Counted from the first letter of the stretch, positions 53,701 to 62,284 are shown. The stretch: DNA of 64,000 nucleotides from Aquipuribacter nitratireducens (GCF_037860835.1 NZ_JBBEOG010000009.1:62001-126000); one strand, 5' to 3'. Made by a program: numbers and translations. Notes: generated by a model not told the origin, from the sequence alone.

Positions 53701-54499
53701 CGGCGCCGGGGTCCGGGGACCCGGTGACGGGCAGGTCGGCGGGCAGCTGGTCCCAGTCCTCCCCCAGCCACGCGAGCGGGGAGTCCTCCACGCCGGTGTC
53801 CCGCAGCCGCTCGAGGTCGGCGACGATCCGGTCGTCGTCGACCGACAGCGGCGCGAGCAGCAGCCGCCGCCGCAGCACGGCCCCCGGCACGGCGGGCAGC
53901 CGGGACTGCAGGAGGTCGAGGACGGGGTAGGGGTCGAAGCCGCCGCGGGCGTCCGGGCGGGGCACGGCGTCCCCGACGACGGCGGCGAGGTCGAGCGCGC
54001 CGGCGCTGCGTCGGGCGAGCTCGCGGACCAGCGCCGGGTTGAGGGTGACGTCGCCGTGGACGACGACGAGGGCGTCGGCGTCCGTGCCGCTGCCGGACAC
54101 CGCGCCGACCCGGCAGCGGCGCAGGAGCACCGGCACCTCCACGGCACCGGGCAGCACGACGACCCCGGCGACGAGGTAGCCAGCCGTGTGGCCGGCGTCC
54201 TCGAGGACCCCGACCCGGGAGCGGTAGCGCCGCAGCCGGGTGAGCGCCTCGAAGCGGGCGTCGGGGTCGCGGACCAGGCCGGACACCGGCTGGCGTCCGG
54301 ACGACAGGAGCACCGCCTGGCCCGACGGGTGGGCGCTGGTGAGGTCGAGGGTGGCGTCGGCGGCCAGCCGCAGGTCGCGGGACGCGGAGGTCTGGTCGAG
54401 CAGGGCCGCGCGGGCGCGGTCGAGCACGGCGACGGCCCGGCCCCCCGGCGCTCCCGCCAGCCCCTCGGGCGTCACCGGCGACGGACCGGACGACGACAT
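50747..54499 (-). CDS. Large SF1-helicase-like protein with degenerate ATP site
   Basis: A 1,250-residue protein with the layout of UPF1-like superfamily 1 helicases. The Walker A region reads DAPPGTGATTVAL: the lysine of GxGK[ST] is Ala. Motif II is VVVLDDAGRTGMPEA instead of DEAxQ, and motif III (ALGDLGSARPGS) is also loose. Motifs V and VI are well kept (VVVASVDQARGLERDEVLLT and LATALSRARHRL). The N-terminal 250 residues and the middle helical insertion are not recognised. ATP hydrolysis is doubtful; a structural or nucleic-acid-binding role is possible. ATG 54499 has TACCGT 6 nt upstream (leaderless). Confidence 0.75.
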   Translation of the reverse strand: MSSSGPSPVTPEGLAGAPGGRAVAVLDRARAALLDQTSASRDLRLAADATLDLTSAHPSGQAVLLSSGRQPVSGLVRDPDARFEALTRLRRYRSRVGVLEDAGHTAGYLVAGVVVLPGAVEVPVLLRRCRVGAVSGSGTDADALVVVHGDVTLNPALVRELARRSAGALDLAAVVGDAVPRPDARGGFDPYPVLDLLQSRLPAVPGAVLRRRLLLAPLSVDDDRIVADLERLRDTGVEDSPLAWLGEDWDQLPADLPVTGSPDPGAGSIGDGGAVEQLLDRFAPVRPDRDQPRVLAAVLAGHSLAVDAPPGTGATTVALAVAAVAAATGRRCLVVTPDRGQADGLQDRLAAHGLLEPDAAAGPDGNRATESSGAVAARHEAAATRYREAAARLLEVRRPWQVSRADVLAALAAGVAEGPRLTSVVLTQDPATALSREQVDALADDLGEAVRLGLLRPDESAWSGARITDRQGAQEALGLARRMRDELVREARAAAGDLAHGTGTARAQTVAQVRDRFRLFSGLQATLDRLVPEVFDMHVLDLVVATADEEFRRSADYAMPLPSRWRLQRRARRLVRPGVQVDDAQLHRLLVAAADQRRQWQEISEGSGWAHLPAATGAMVASLGALVRACDRLDALHPGLRLADRDLDDVQAIATRLAADALALDDLPRRTLLGQRVRERGGEPLLAQLRRLPPGAVDPAGAARELRLAWWHGVAEATAPPTRDRDATTVAAAEHARSEEAWLAGAAARVRASRAALDPRLRLPDPVRVVVPADVAALPPHEHVDVVVLDDAGRTGMPEACGALARGAQVLALGDLGSARPGSALGVLGACLPVDALTASHRAQDPVLAGLPGAAGSHPVRTAGTPSGDPAVTRTVLDRATGLPGGGSDQLDTTEVEVEHVVGEVLRLVAECAAHEPARSVAVLGLTRGHAAAVAAGVRRAVRAYPALADAFSGDRPEPVVVASVDQARGLERDEVLLTTGFARTPHGRVVHRFGLLDDLGGPAVLATALSRARHRLHVVTALRSDDLDPARLRTPGARALREVLEAVEAATSARGDRAAGRAGTEPSGTRGEQPTGRRLGDPVLRVLGTTLTDTHDLEVGAGSGGGLLVRGARGVLVVDVDVDVPDPGALAARRARLAEAGWSHRLVAAELVAADVEGVARGLAEVVGGAPRPAPVTPPVVPEDQAAGEAGDEAADEAADPSAVRRADRVDDPVLPLSPDDSDRGWGEVDVRDADDRDDSILRERPPHW

Positions 54500-54549
54500 G
54501 CCCTCACGGTAGAGCCTCCCGCCGCCCGTCCCGGTCGACACTGGCGGGC

Positions 54550-55365
54550 GTGGCCGATGCCGTGTCGCCGGAGCCTCCGGAGTCCCCGGAGCGGCCCCGA
54601 CGCACCCGCACGCTCGTGCTGGTGGTGCTCGGGGTGGTGTTCCTCCTCACCCTCGTCGTGCCGGCGGTCCTCGGGCGCGAGCTCGCGACGGAGGTGTCGG
54701 CGTGGGTGCGGCGACTCGTGTGGTTGGCGGTGCTCGTCGACTACGTCCGCGAGCTGCGGCGCGCCGAGGACCGGTGGGGGTGGGTCCTCACGCACCCGCT
54801 CGACCTGCTCGTCCTCCTCGTGCCGACGCTGCGGCCGGTGCTGCTGCTCACCGCCCTGGCGCTGCGACGGCGACGGCGCGGCTCGGGACGCCGGGCGCCG
54901 TGGACGACCGGTGCCGTCGAGCGCACGGCGGCGTACCTCGCCTCGGTGACCGCGACCCTGCTGCTGCTGTTCGCGCTCGCCGTTTACCTGGCGGAGCAGT
55001 CGGTCGACGACAGCCCGGTCGCGACCGTCGGGGACGCCCTGTGGTTCGCCGTCGCGACGGTCGCGACCGTCGGCTACGGCGACGTCGTGCCGGTGACGCC
55101 GCTGGGCCGCGCGGTCTCGGTGGGCGGGATGCTGCTGGGGATCGGGGTGCTGGGGGCGCTGACGGCCACCGTCGCCGCGCAGGTCCTCCGCCGGGTCGGC
55201 GCCGACCGGCCGCCCGACCCGGTGGTGGAGGAGGTGCTCAGCGAGGTACGGGCGCTGCGGGCGGAGGTTGCGGCACTGCGGGCCGGCGCCGCGCCGCCGT
55301 CGCGTCCCGACGCCGGCGACCGGGCAGGCGGAGCAGACCCTGCCCCACCGCCACCCCCAGGATGA
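54550..55365 (+). CDS. Potassium channel with C-terminal coiled coil
   Basis: A 271-residue ion channel. Hydrophobic helices at about 22-42, 55-70, 82-103 and 130-150 precede the pore with the selectivity filter TVGYGDVVP and the last helix (AVSVGGMLLGIGVLGALTAT). The S4-like segment is ALALRRRRRGSGRR, weakly voltage-sensor-like. A short cytoplasmic coiled coil (EEVLSEVRALRAEVAALRAG) follows. GTG 54550, no RBS; a weak GACACT lies 7 nt upstream. The final 128 bp overlap the convergent EamA gene. Confidence 0.9.
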   Translation: MADAVSPEPPESPERPRRTRTLVLVVLGVVFLLTLVVPAVLGRELATEVSAWVRRLVWLAVLVDYVRELRRAEDRWGWVLTHPLDLLVLLVPTLRPVLLLTALALRRRRRGSGRRAPWTTGAVERTAAYLASVTATLLLLFALAVYLAEQSVDDSPVATVGDALWFAVATVATVGYGDVVPVTPLGRAVSVGGMLLGIGVLGALTATVAAQVLRRVGADRPPDPVVEEVLSEVRALRAEVAALRAGAAPPSRPDAGDRAGGADPAPPPPPG

Positions 55366-56209
55366 CGACGCTCCCGCCGACCACCGCCGCGACCGTCACG
55401 TCCTCCCCGAGCACGACCGCCCCGAGGACGACGCCGATGACCGGGGACAGGTACGTGACGGTGGAGGCGAACGTCGCGCCGAGCCCGGCGGTGACGGCGG
55501 TGTTGAGGACGAACGCGAGGCCGGTGCCGAGCACGCCGAGGGCGAGCATCCCGCCGACGACGGTCGGGGTGAGGGTGACGGGGTCGCGGGACAGGACGGG
55601 CGCGGCGAGCAGGCTCCAGCCGAGCCCGGTGCTCACCTGCCCGAACGCGATGACGAGCGGTCGCACCCCGCGGGGCAGGACGTAACGGCGCAGCCACACG
55701 AACCCGACGCCGTAGCAGGCGGTCGCCGCGAGGCACGCCAGCTGCCCGAGCACGGGACCGCTCGCACCGCCCAGCAGGTCGGGCAGCGCGACGACGACCA
55801 CCCCGGCGAACCCGACGAGCAGGCCGATCGCCTTGCGGACGGTGACGGTCTCGACGGGAACGAACAGCAGGACGAGGACGATCGTCCACAGCGGGGTCGT
55901 CGCGTTGAGGACCGCGGCGAGGCCGGAGTCGATGCGGGTCTCCGCCCACGCGAAGAGCGTGAACGGCAGGAAGCAGAACAGCAGACCCAGCATCGACAGG
56001 TGCCCCCAGGTCCGCCAGTCCCGCGGCAGGCGGGTGCGGGTGGCGAGCAGCCAGCCGGCGAGGAACACCGAGCCGAACAGGACGCGGGCGAGGGTGACCT
56101 GCGCCGGCGAGAGACCCTCGAGGCCCCACTTGATGAAGAGGAAGCTCGCGCCCCAGCTGCACGCGGCGACGAACCACGCGAGGACGAGGGCGGGCCGGCC
56201 GGCGCTCAC
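55238..56209 (-). CDS. EamA/DMT-family transporter
   Basis: A 323-residue drug/metabolite transporter with ten helices and two EamA repeats: SWGASFLFIKWGLEGLSPAQ, NATTPLWTIVLVLLF at the end of repeat one, and VTYLSPVIGVVLGAVVLGED in repeat two. Substrate unknown. GTG 56209 follows GGAGG. The arginine/proline-rich tail (about 35 residues) lies entirely antisense to the potassium-channel coiled-coil region, giving a 128-bp convergent overlap. Confidence 0.92.
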   Translation of the reverse strand: MSAGRPALVLAWFVAACSWGASFLFIKWGLEGLSPAQVTLARVLFGSVFLAGWLLATRTRLPRDWRTWGHLSMLGLLFCFLPFTLFAWAETRIDSGLAAVLNATTPLWTIVLVLLFVPVETVTVRKAIGLLVGFAGVVVVALPDLLGGASGPVLGQLACLAATACYGVGFVWLRRYVLPRGVRPLVIAFGQVSTGLGWSLLAAPVLSRDPVTLTPTVVGGMLALGVLGTGLAFVLNTAVTAGLGATFASTVTYLSPVIGVVLGAVVLGEDVTVAAVVGGSVVILGVAVGQGLLRLPGRRRRDATAARRRPAVPQPPPAAPVPR

Positions 56210-56320
56210 GCCGACGCCTCCGCGGGGACTGCTGTCACGGTCACGTCCCGGACGGTAGGGGCGGGCACCGGCGCGGGTCGTCCCGTTTCCTGCCAGGGCG
56301 TGCCACCGCGTCGCGGGTGG

Positions 56321-57076
56321 CTACCCCGGCTCCTGTTCGAGCTCGACGCCGAAACCGTGCCGGGCGAGGTGGAGCAGCGGGTGGCGCGGCTCGACGAGGT
56401 CGGCGACCCGGGCGGTCGCGAGCGCCTCGAGCCGGCGCGTGGCGGCCGTCAGGGCTTCGGGGGAGTCGGCGCGGGCGCGCAGGAGCACCCCGGTGCTCGC
56501 CCACACCTGCCGGCGGCCGTGCCGCAGCAGCCGGGCGGACGCGGCCCGGGACACGGGCATGAGGACACGGTCGAGCAGCCCCGGCTGCGCGGTCGGCCCG
56601 GCGGCACGGACGAGCCGCCGGGACTGCTGCGGGACGATCCCGGCGATGACGGCGTCGAGGGCGTGGTGGTCGCGGTGCCGGGCGGCCACGAGGTCGGGGT
56701 CACGGGCGTCGGCGTCGCTCACGACGGCGAGCAGCGACAGCGGCATGTCGTAGTTGATGTGGGCGTTCATACCGAGCAGCACGTGCTGGTACGGGTGCAG
56801 CCCGGCCGGCGCGGCGAACGCCTCCCGCCACGGCCCGGGCACGGACCCGCCGGCGCGGTGCGCCGTGAGCGCGTCGAGGTAGAGCCGAGCGAAGGCGACG
56901 TCCCACCGGGCGAGCCACTGCGCGTCCTCGACGCGGCCGTCGCGGGCGGCGGCCCCGACGGCGTGCGTGACGTCGCGGTAGGTGTGGAGGAAGTGCCGCG
57001 CCGGGTCGCCCTCGCGGTCGAGCTCGGCGAGCGCGGCGTCCATCCGCGCGACCACCCCGGCGATGAGCGCGTCCAT
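56321..57076 (-). CDS. DUF5995-like protein
   Basis: A 251-residue soluble, mainly helical protein. Recognisable blocks are DPARHFLHTYRDVT, WDVAFARLYLDAL, HPYQHVLLGMNAHINYDMPL and RHRDHHALDAVI, with many histidines that could bind metal. This resembles DUF5995 proteins, whose function is unknown. ATG 57076 has TACCGT 8 nt upstream and no RBS, so a very short leader is likely. It is divergent from the sirtuin gene, with a repeat element in the gap. Confidence 0.72.
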   Translation of the reverse strand: MDALIAGVVARMDAALAELDREGDPARHFLHTYRDVTHAVGAAARDGRVEDAQWLARWDVAFARLYLDALTAHRAGGSVPGPWREAFAAPAGLHPYQHVLLGMNAHINYDMPLSLLAVVSDADARDPDLVAARHRDHHALDAVIAGIVPQQSRRLVRAAGPTAQPGLLDRVLMPVSRAASARLLRHGRRQVWASTGVLLRARADSPEALTAATRRLEALATARVADLVEPRHPLLHLARHGFGVELEQEPG

Positions 57077-57108
57077 CGGTCGTGACGGTAACCCGCGGGC
57101 CGGGCGCT

Positions 57109-57181
57109 ACAAGCGCTGCGCCGCAGGGAAAGGAGACCCCGAAACGCCCCATCCGGCGTCACAACCGCTGCGCCGCAGGGA
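57109..57181. repeat. Intergenic repeat element, copy 2
   Basis: Two direct boxes ACAAGCGCTGCGCCGCAGGGA (read as ACAAGCGCTGC plus GCCGCAGGGA, 57109-57129) and ACAACCGCTGC plus GCCGCAGGGA (57161-57181), 52 nt apart. The middle has CGAAACGCCCCATCCGGCGT, similar to the loop of copy 1 at 36371-36441, where the boxes are also 52 nt apart. It lies between divergent genes. Confidence 0.65.
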
Positions 57182-57217
57182 GAAGAGAGCAGCAGACACC
57201 GACGTACCCTGGTCGGG

Positions 57218-58108
57218 ATGGTGCGGACCGTGCCCCCCTCGATGCCCGTGCCGGTGGCCCCGGCCGACCCTGCGTGCGTGGCGGAGCAGGTCGAGCGTGC
57301 CCGCGACGTCCTCGCGGGCGGTGGTGTCGTGGCGCTCACGGGCGCGGGGCTCAGCACGGACTCCGGCATCCCCGACTACCGCGGACCCGGCTCCCCGCGC
57401 CGCACGCCGATGACGTACCAGGACTTCACCCGCAGCGACGCCGCCCGTCGCCGGTACTGGGCCCGCAGCCACGTCGGCTGGCACCGGATGGCGGCCGCGG
57501 CCCCCAACGACGGGCACCGGGCCCTGGCCGCGCTCGGCGCCGCCGGCGTCGTCGACGCCGTCATCACCCAGAACGTCGACGGGCTGCACGGGCAGGCGGG
57601 CTCGGCCCGGGTCGTCGAGCTCCACGGTGCGCTCGCCCGCGTGGTCTGCCTCGACTGCCGGGCGCTGTCCCCCCGCCGCCGTCTCCACGAGCGGCTCGCG
57701 GTCGCCAACCCGGGGTGGGCGGAGCGGACGGACGTCCCGGAGGCGGACGTCGCCCCGGACGGGGACGTCGTCATCGACGACACCGCCGACTTCACCGTCG
57801 TGCCGTGCGAGACCTGCGGCGGCGTGCTGAAACCCGACGTCGTGTTCTTCGGGGAGAACGTGCCCCCACCGCGGGTGGCCGAGTGCTACGAGATGGTCGA
57901 CGGCGCCCGGGCCCTGCTCGTGGCGGGGACGTCGTGCACCGTGTTCTCGGGCCGCCGGTTCGTCAAGCGCGCTGCCTCGCTCGGGCTTCCGGTCGTGGTC
58001 GTCAACCGCGGCCCGACCCGGGCCGCGGAGCACGCCACGGTGCACGTCGACGCCGGCTGCTCCGACACGCTCGCCCGGCTGGTCGGTCACCTCGGGGCGG
58101 CGGCGTGA
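57218..58108 (+). CDS. Sir2-family NAD-dependent protein deacylase
   Basis: A 296-residue sirtuin. NAD-binding motifs are VVALTGAGLSTDSGIPDYRG, ITQNVDGLH and VAGTS; the catalytic His is in VVELHGAL. The four-cysteine zinc site is CLDC and CETCGG. Between them is an insertion with a run of acidic residues (DVAPDGDVVIDDTAD). It removes acyl groups from lysines, coupling metabolism to protein activity. ATG 57218 has TACCCT 7 nt upstream (leaderless). Confidence 0.93.
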   Translation: MVRTVPPSMPVPVAPADPACVAEQVERARDVLAGGGVVALTGAGLSTDSGIPDYRGPGSPRRTPMTYQDFTRSDAARRRYWARSHVGWHRMAAAAPNDGHRALAALGAAGVVDAVITQNVDGLHGQAGSARVVELHGALARVVCLDCRALSPRRRLHERLAVANPGWAERTDVPEADVAPDGDVVIDDTADFTVVPCETCGGVLKPDVVFFGENVPPPRVAECYEMVDGARALLVAGTSCTVFSGRRFVKRAASLGLPVVVVNRGPTRAAEHATVHVDAGCSDTLARLVGHLGAAA

Positions 58109-58126
58109 GGGCGGGACCCGTCCGAC

Positions 58127-61100
58127 CTACGGCGTGACGGCGCGGTGCCGGCGGGCACGTCGGCCGGTCCGCACCGGCACGATCTCGCCGACCAGCGCCT
58201 CGGTCTCCGGCTGCAGGTCGACCCCGAGGTCGTCGGCGTATGCGCGGAGCCGCTCGGCGAGCTCGGCGACGGCGACGGGGCGCCCCGCCGCGTGCTCCGC
58301 GCGAAGGAGGTCCCGCCACAGGACCTCGGCGGCGGAGTCGACGCGCATGCCCGCGCGAGCGGCCCTGCGGGCGAGGTCCGGGCGGTCGGCGACCAGGGCG
58401 CGTCGCGCCGCCTCGTGCGCGACGTCGACGACCCCGGCGAGGATGTCCTCCCGCAGCGGCTCCGCCCACGTGTAGTGACGTTCCACCACGCCCGCGAACG
58501 GCGCGTCGACGAGCTCGAGCGCTGCGACGAGCACCTCGACGGGGCTGCTGGTGACGTCCGGGCCGAGCAGTGCCTGCCAGCGCTCCCAGTCCGTCGTGAC
58601 GTCGGCGTGGACGCTGTAGCTGCCGGAGTCGACCGCGCGCGGGAGGTACGGCCTCCCCTCCTCGTCGTCCCCGAGCCACCGCCGGGTGCGGGAGGCGAGG
58701 GCGTGGACCGTCTGCTCCGTGAGCCGTCGGGTGGGTGACAGCGCCTCGGCGACCTGTGTCCGCGTCCTGGGGCCGTCACTGGACGCGAGGTAGGCGAGCA
58801 GGGCCGTCGCACGGGCCGTGTGGCTGGCCGGTGCGGGCCCGCGGGCGCCGTGGACCTGCACGGTGCCGAGCAGCTGTACGACGGGCACGTCACCACCGAC
58901 GAGGTCGTCACGGGTCGGGAGCCTGGGCGGGGCGACGGGGGCGGCGACCTCGCGGCTCGAGGGGAGCGGGGCGTCGACGGAGGGTGGTGGTCCCGACCCG
59001 AGCCGACGCCCCCACGCCGGCCCGCGCATCGTCGCCGTCGGTGCCTGCAGGGCCGCGAGGCGTCGGGCGTCCTCCAGCACGAGCCGCTGCGGGCGCAGTG
59101 CCACCCCCGCGGGCTCGAGCACCCCCCAGCCGGAGGACCCCTCCTCGACCGCGGCGCTGGCCGAGTCGTCGAGCCGCAGCCGCCACCGTCCGTCCCGCGC
59201 GGCCACGTCGGGTGGACCCGCGAGGACCAGGCAGATGCCCGCCCGCGAGAGCCGGGGGACGAGCGCGGCGAGCGACTGCTCGTGCCGGGCCACGTCGTCC
59301 GGGTCACCGATCAGGACGACCTGGCAGTCCCAGGCCTCGTGCGCCCGGTCCGCGGCACGGGCGGCGGCGACGCTGTCCACACCGGCGGCGGCCAGGACCC
59401 GCTCGACGTCGTCGGCGCGGGCCGCCAGCTCGGTGAGGACGTGCTCCACGCGCTCCACGTGGCGGACGGCGCCTCCGGGGACGGCGTCGACCACTTCACG
59501 CCCGGAGCCGACGAGCAGCACCTCGACGGTGTCCCGGCTGCGACCCATCGCGAGCTCCGCCGCGAGGGCGCCGAGCACAGCACGGGACCCGGCCGCGCTG
59601 CCCACGACCTCGAGCACCCCGACACGCTCGAGATCGAGCAGGACGAGGCCGTCGTCGTCGTCGCTGCCGAGACACACCAGCCCCGGCAGGAGCGGCGGCA
59701 GGTCGGACGGCTCCGGGGGCGGCGACGCCGCACCGGTGAGCAGGTCGAGCCCGAGCTCCTCCACCAGACGCCTCGCCGGGGTCTCCGTGTCGACGTCGGC
59801 GAACGCGACCGACCAGACCGTCCGCTCGTCGAGGCACACCCAGGGGGCCGGGAGGTCGGCGGGCTCGACGAGGTACAGCTCGAGGTCCTCGCGCGTCAGC
59901 CGCGCGGCGCGTACCGCCGGCAGGAGGAGGCCACGTGCCGCGAGCCGCCGCCGCAGGTCCTCGAGCGCCCGGTCGAGCTCGCTGGTCCTGGTGCCGGCGG
60001 CCACGGCCCGCAGCTGCTGCTCCAACAGCTGGTGCGGGGGCTCCGGCGGGGTGAGCCTCTCCCCGACCGCCCGGTCCTCGCGTGCGTCGCGCCGACGGAC
60101 GGCGAGGACCGTCACGGCAGCCGCCGCCAGGAGGCCCCCGATCCCGGCCGGGGTGGCGAGGTCGACGGTGTCGGCGTCCGGGTCGTCGAGCACCGTGCCG
60201 GCGGCCGGACCGTCGGTCGGCCCGGCCGGTGGATCCGCCGTGGCATCCGACTCCTCGCCGGCGTCCGCCAGGGCACCCCACGAGCCGGGCGGGTCGTCCG
60301 CGTCCGTGACGGCAGCGGCGTCGCCAGCGTCGCCCGACGGCGCCTCCGGGCCCGGCTCTGCTCGTGGATCGGGCGGCGGTTCCGCCGGCGGGCCCGTAGG
60401 AGGCGGCGGCACTGCCGGCACCGCCGGCACTGCCGGCACCGTCACGGTCCACCCGGGCACGATGAGGTCGGGGTCGACGAGACGGCGCCCGTCCGGCTGG
60501 AGCGTGTCGGCGCTCGCCTCGGCGAGCTCCGGCCACCGGTCGGCGTCACCGAGGTGCCGCGCGGCGATGCCGGACAGGGTGTCGCCGGGCGAGACGACGT
60601 GTCGCACGTCCGAGGCGACGCCCCTGGTGCCCTCGGCGGGCTCCCCCGGGACGAGGATCCGCCACCCCGGCTGCAGCGCCCCGTCGGCACCGAGGGAACC
60701 GCCGCCGGGCTGTGGTGTCCCGAGGTTCGCCTCGGCCAGGTCGCGCCAGCGGTGGCCGTCACCGAGGTGGCGCTCGGCCAGGGACCACAGGCTGTCGCCC
60801 CGCTGCACCGTGACGGCGAGGGCACTCTGCACGGCCGCGTCGGGCGCCCCCGTGGCCCCGGCGGGCACGGCGTCGTCGCCGCGGTCGCCCCCACCGACCG
60901 GCACCTCCGTGGGGGCCGAGGCGGGTGGAGGCGCCGACGCACCCCCGGCGCGGGGGCCGACGTCGGTCGCCGCGGCCGGTCCGGCCGCCACCCCACCGAC
61001 CACGAGCGCGACGACGGCACCGACGAGCACCGAGGCGGCCCGCTGCTGGAGCGTGAGCCCGGGGACGCGGGGGGCCGGCAGCCCGCGCATGTGCGCGGGC

Positions 61101-61324
61101 ACGTCGAGGAGCACTGCCAGAGCAAAGGACCCCCACGCCACCCAACCGACGAGGGTGAGGGCAGCGAGCAGCAGGGTGCCGTCGTCCGGGCGCAGCAGGC
61201 GGTCGACGAGCTCGCCGGGCGAGCCCGACGGGAACGGCGCCCCGACGTGCCACAGGACGGCCGGGATCCCGACGAGCACCACGAGGAGCAGCAGCAGCGC
61301 GAGCAGCCCGCGGACCAGCCTCAT
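58127..61324 (-). CDS. LysM and BTAD domain membrane regulator of the Tad locus
   Basis: A 1,065-residue protein. Three hydrophobic helices (about 5-27, 50-75, 96-118), two LysM modules (about 170-226, with VQRGDSLWSLAERHLGDG, and 241-298, with VSPGDTLSGIAARHLGDA), a Pro-rich spacer, a fourth helix (about 392-411), and a long cytoplasmic part ending in a SARP-like winged helix and BTAD (about 840-1060). Such fusions are found in Flp/Tad pilus loci of actinobacteria and may link the cell wall to transcription. The first 118 residues may be exported. ATG 61324 follows GGAGG. Tandem 9-bp repeats near 60411-60440 code an AVP series. Confidence 0.87.
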   Translation of the reverse strand: MRLVRGLLALLLLLVVLVGIPAVLWHVGAPFPSGSPGELVDRLLRPDDGTLLLAALTLVGWVAWGSFALAVLLDVPAHMRGLPAPRVPGLTLQQRAASVLVGAVVALVVGGVAAGPAAATDVGPRAGGASAPPPASAPTEVPVGGGDRGDDAVPAGATGAPDAAVQSALAVTVQRGDSLWSLAERHLGDGHRWRDLAEANLGTPQPGGGSLGADGALQPGWRILVPGEPAEGTRGVASDVRHVVSPGDTLSGIAARHLGDADRWPELAEASADTLQPDGRRLVDPDLIVPGWTVTVPAVPAVPAVPPPPTGPPAEPPPDPRAEPGPEAPSGDAGDAAAVTDADDPPGSWGALADAGEESDATADPPAGPTDGPAAGTVLDDPDADTVDLATPAGIGGLLAAAAVTVLAVRRRDAREDRAVGERLTPPEPPHQLLEQQLRAVAAGTRTSELDRALEDLRRRLAARGLLLPAVRAARLTREDLELYLVEPADLPAPWVCLDERTVWSVAFADVDTETPARRLVEELGLDLLTGAASPPPEPSDLPPLLPGLVCLGSDDDDGLVLLDLERVGVLEVVGSAAGSRAVLGALAAELAMGRSRDTVEVLLVGSGREVVDAVPGGAVRHVERVEHVLTELAARADDVERVLAAAGVDSVAAARAADRAHEAWDCQVVLIGDPDDVARHEQSLAALVPRLSRAGICLVLAGPPDVAARDGRWRLRLDDSASAAVEEGSSGWGVLEPAGVALRPQRLVLEDARRLAALQAPTATMRGPAWGRRLGSGPPPSVDAPLPSSREVAAPVAPPRLPTRDDLVGGDVPVVQLLGTVQVHGARGPAPASHTARATALLAYLASSDGPRTRTQVAEALSPTRRLTEQTVHALASRTRRWLGDDEEGRPYLPRAVDSGSYSVHADVTTDWERWQALLGPDVTSSPVEVLVAALELVDAPFAGVVERHYTWAEPLREDILAGVVDVAHEAARRALVADRPDLARRAARAGMRVDSAAEVLWRDLLRAEHAAGRPVAVAELAERLRAYADDLGVDLQPETEALVGEIVPVRTGRRARRHRAVTP

Positions 61325-61376
61325 GCCACCACCTCCGCCGTGCCGCCGTACGACGGGGGTCCCGCCGGTGGGCGGC

Positions 61377-61829
61377 TCACGTCACTCCCTGCGCGAGCCG
61401 TGCCGTGGCGGAGCCCTCGATAGTCGCGGGTCCGCCGAGGAAGACAGGGTCGTGGACGACCCTGGTCGTGACACGGACGGCGGCGACGACGCCCGCAGGG
61501 GTGGGGACGCTCGTCGTGGTGACGGTGCCCTCGACACCCGCCGCCCGCAGGTGAGCGCGGGCCGCAGCCACGGCGCGGCCGATGTCGAGCGCGCCGGGGT
61601 CCCCCCGGACCGCCCGGGCCCTGTCGAGCTCCTGCCCCGCCGCACGCGCGGCCTCCGCCGCGACGGCGTCCGCCCGCTGCAGCGCCTGCACGCGTCCCGC
61701 CCCGTCCGTCACGAGACCCGTGGCGACGAGCAGCGCCGTGGCGAGGACGACGACGAAGAGGGTGGTGGACCCGCGGTCCTCGCGGAGCCGGTGCACCACC
61801 GGGACCGCGACGCCCTCTGCCCTGCTCAC
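61377..61829 (-). CDS. TadE/TadG-like pseudopilin
   Basis: A 150-residue pilus-assembly protein with a class III-like N-terminus (DRGSTTLFVVVLATALLVAT) after a 19-residue basic leader, then an exported region with AVAAEAARAAGQELDRARA. Such proteins (often annotated Rv3654c-type) are minor components of Flp pili. GTG 61829 overlaps the stop of the previous tadE (GTGA). Confidence 0.8.
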   Translation of the reverse strand: MSRAEGVAVPVVHRLREDRGSTTLFVVVLATALLVATGLVTDGAGRVQALQRADAVAAEAARAAGQELDRARAVRGDPGALDIGRAVAAARAHLRAAGVEGTVTTTSVPTPAGVVAAVRVTTRVVHDPVFLGGPATIEGSATARLAQGVT

Positions 61830-62284
61830 CGGCGCACCCGGTAGGTGTCGAGCGGCGAGACGGCCTCGGCCGTCAGCCGGGTGCTGCCGGGCACCCCCGG
61901 CAGTGCGAGGTCGGACAGCCGGACGTCGCAGCCGACGCTCGCCGTCACGAGCGCGCTGGTCCCGACCGGTCGGGCGAACTGGCTCGTGTCGACGTCGACG
62001 AGGACGTCGGCACACTGCAGCCCCTGCCCGTCCAGGTTGGCCCGCGCGGTGTCGCGGGCAGCCCTCGTCGCGTCGGCGGCGGAGCGCTCGAGGGACGCCT
62101 GTCGAGCGGCCGCCGCCGCGGCCGCCTCCACCGCGGTGCCCGCGAGGGCGACCCTGCCCGCGACCGCCAGCAGCCCCACCAGCAGGAGGAGACCCGGCAC
62201 GAGGAGGACGAACTCGAGGGTCGTCGTCCCCGCCTCCCGGCCGTGCCCCGGCCGGCGACCTCGTTCGCGTCGGGACCTCGTCAC
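61826..62284 (-). CDS. tadE: TadE-like pilus assembly protein
   Basis: A 152-residue pseudopilin. The N-terminal signature EAGTTTLEFVLLVPGLLLLV carries the TadE-like membrane segment with its Glu, and an exported part with paired cysteines (GLQCADVL and VGCDVRL) follows. GTG 62284 overlaps the stop of the preceding gene (GTGA), so the three tadE-type genes are translationally coupled. Confidence 0.86.
   Translation of the reverse strand: MTRSRRERGRRPGHGREAGTTTLEFVLLVPGLLLLVGLLAVAGRVALAGTAVEAAAAAAARQASLERSAADATRAARDTARANLDGQGLQCADVLVDVDTSQFARPVGTSALVTASVGCDVRLSDLALPGVPGSTRLTAEAVSPLDTYRVRR

Noticed and set aside
50753-54949. Very long open frame opposite the helicase-like gene
   Set aside because: It mirrors a real gene with clear helicase motifs; its product is Arg/Gly/Ala-rich low-complexity sequence. 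Such antisense frames are expected at this GC content.
57109-57181. CRISPR array
   Set aside because: Only two box copies with a 31-nt gap are present and the same pair recurs at 36371-36441 with a related middle segment, unlike unique spacers. No cas genes are nearby.
60411-60440. Tandem 9-bp repeats as a regulatory element
   Set aside because: They are inside the LysM-BTAD gene and simply encode an Ala-Val-Pro linker.
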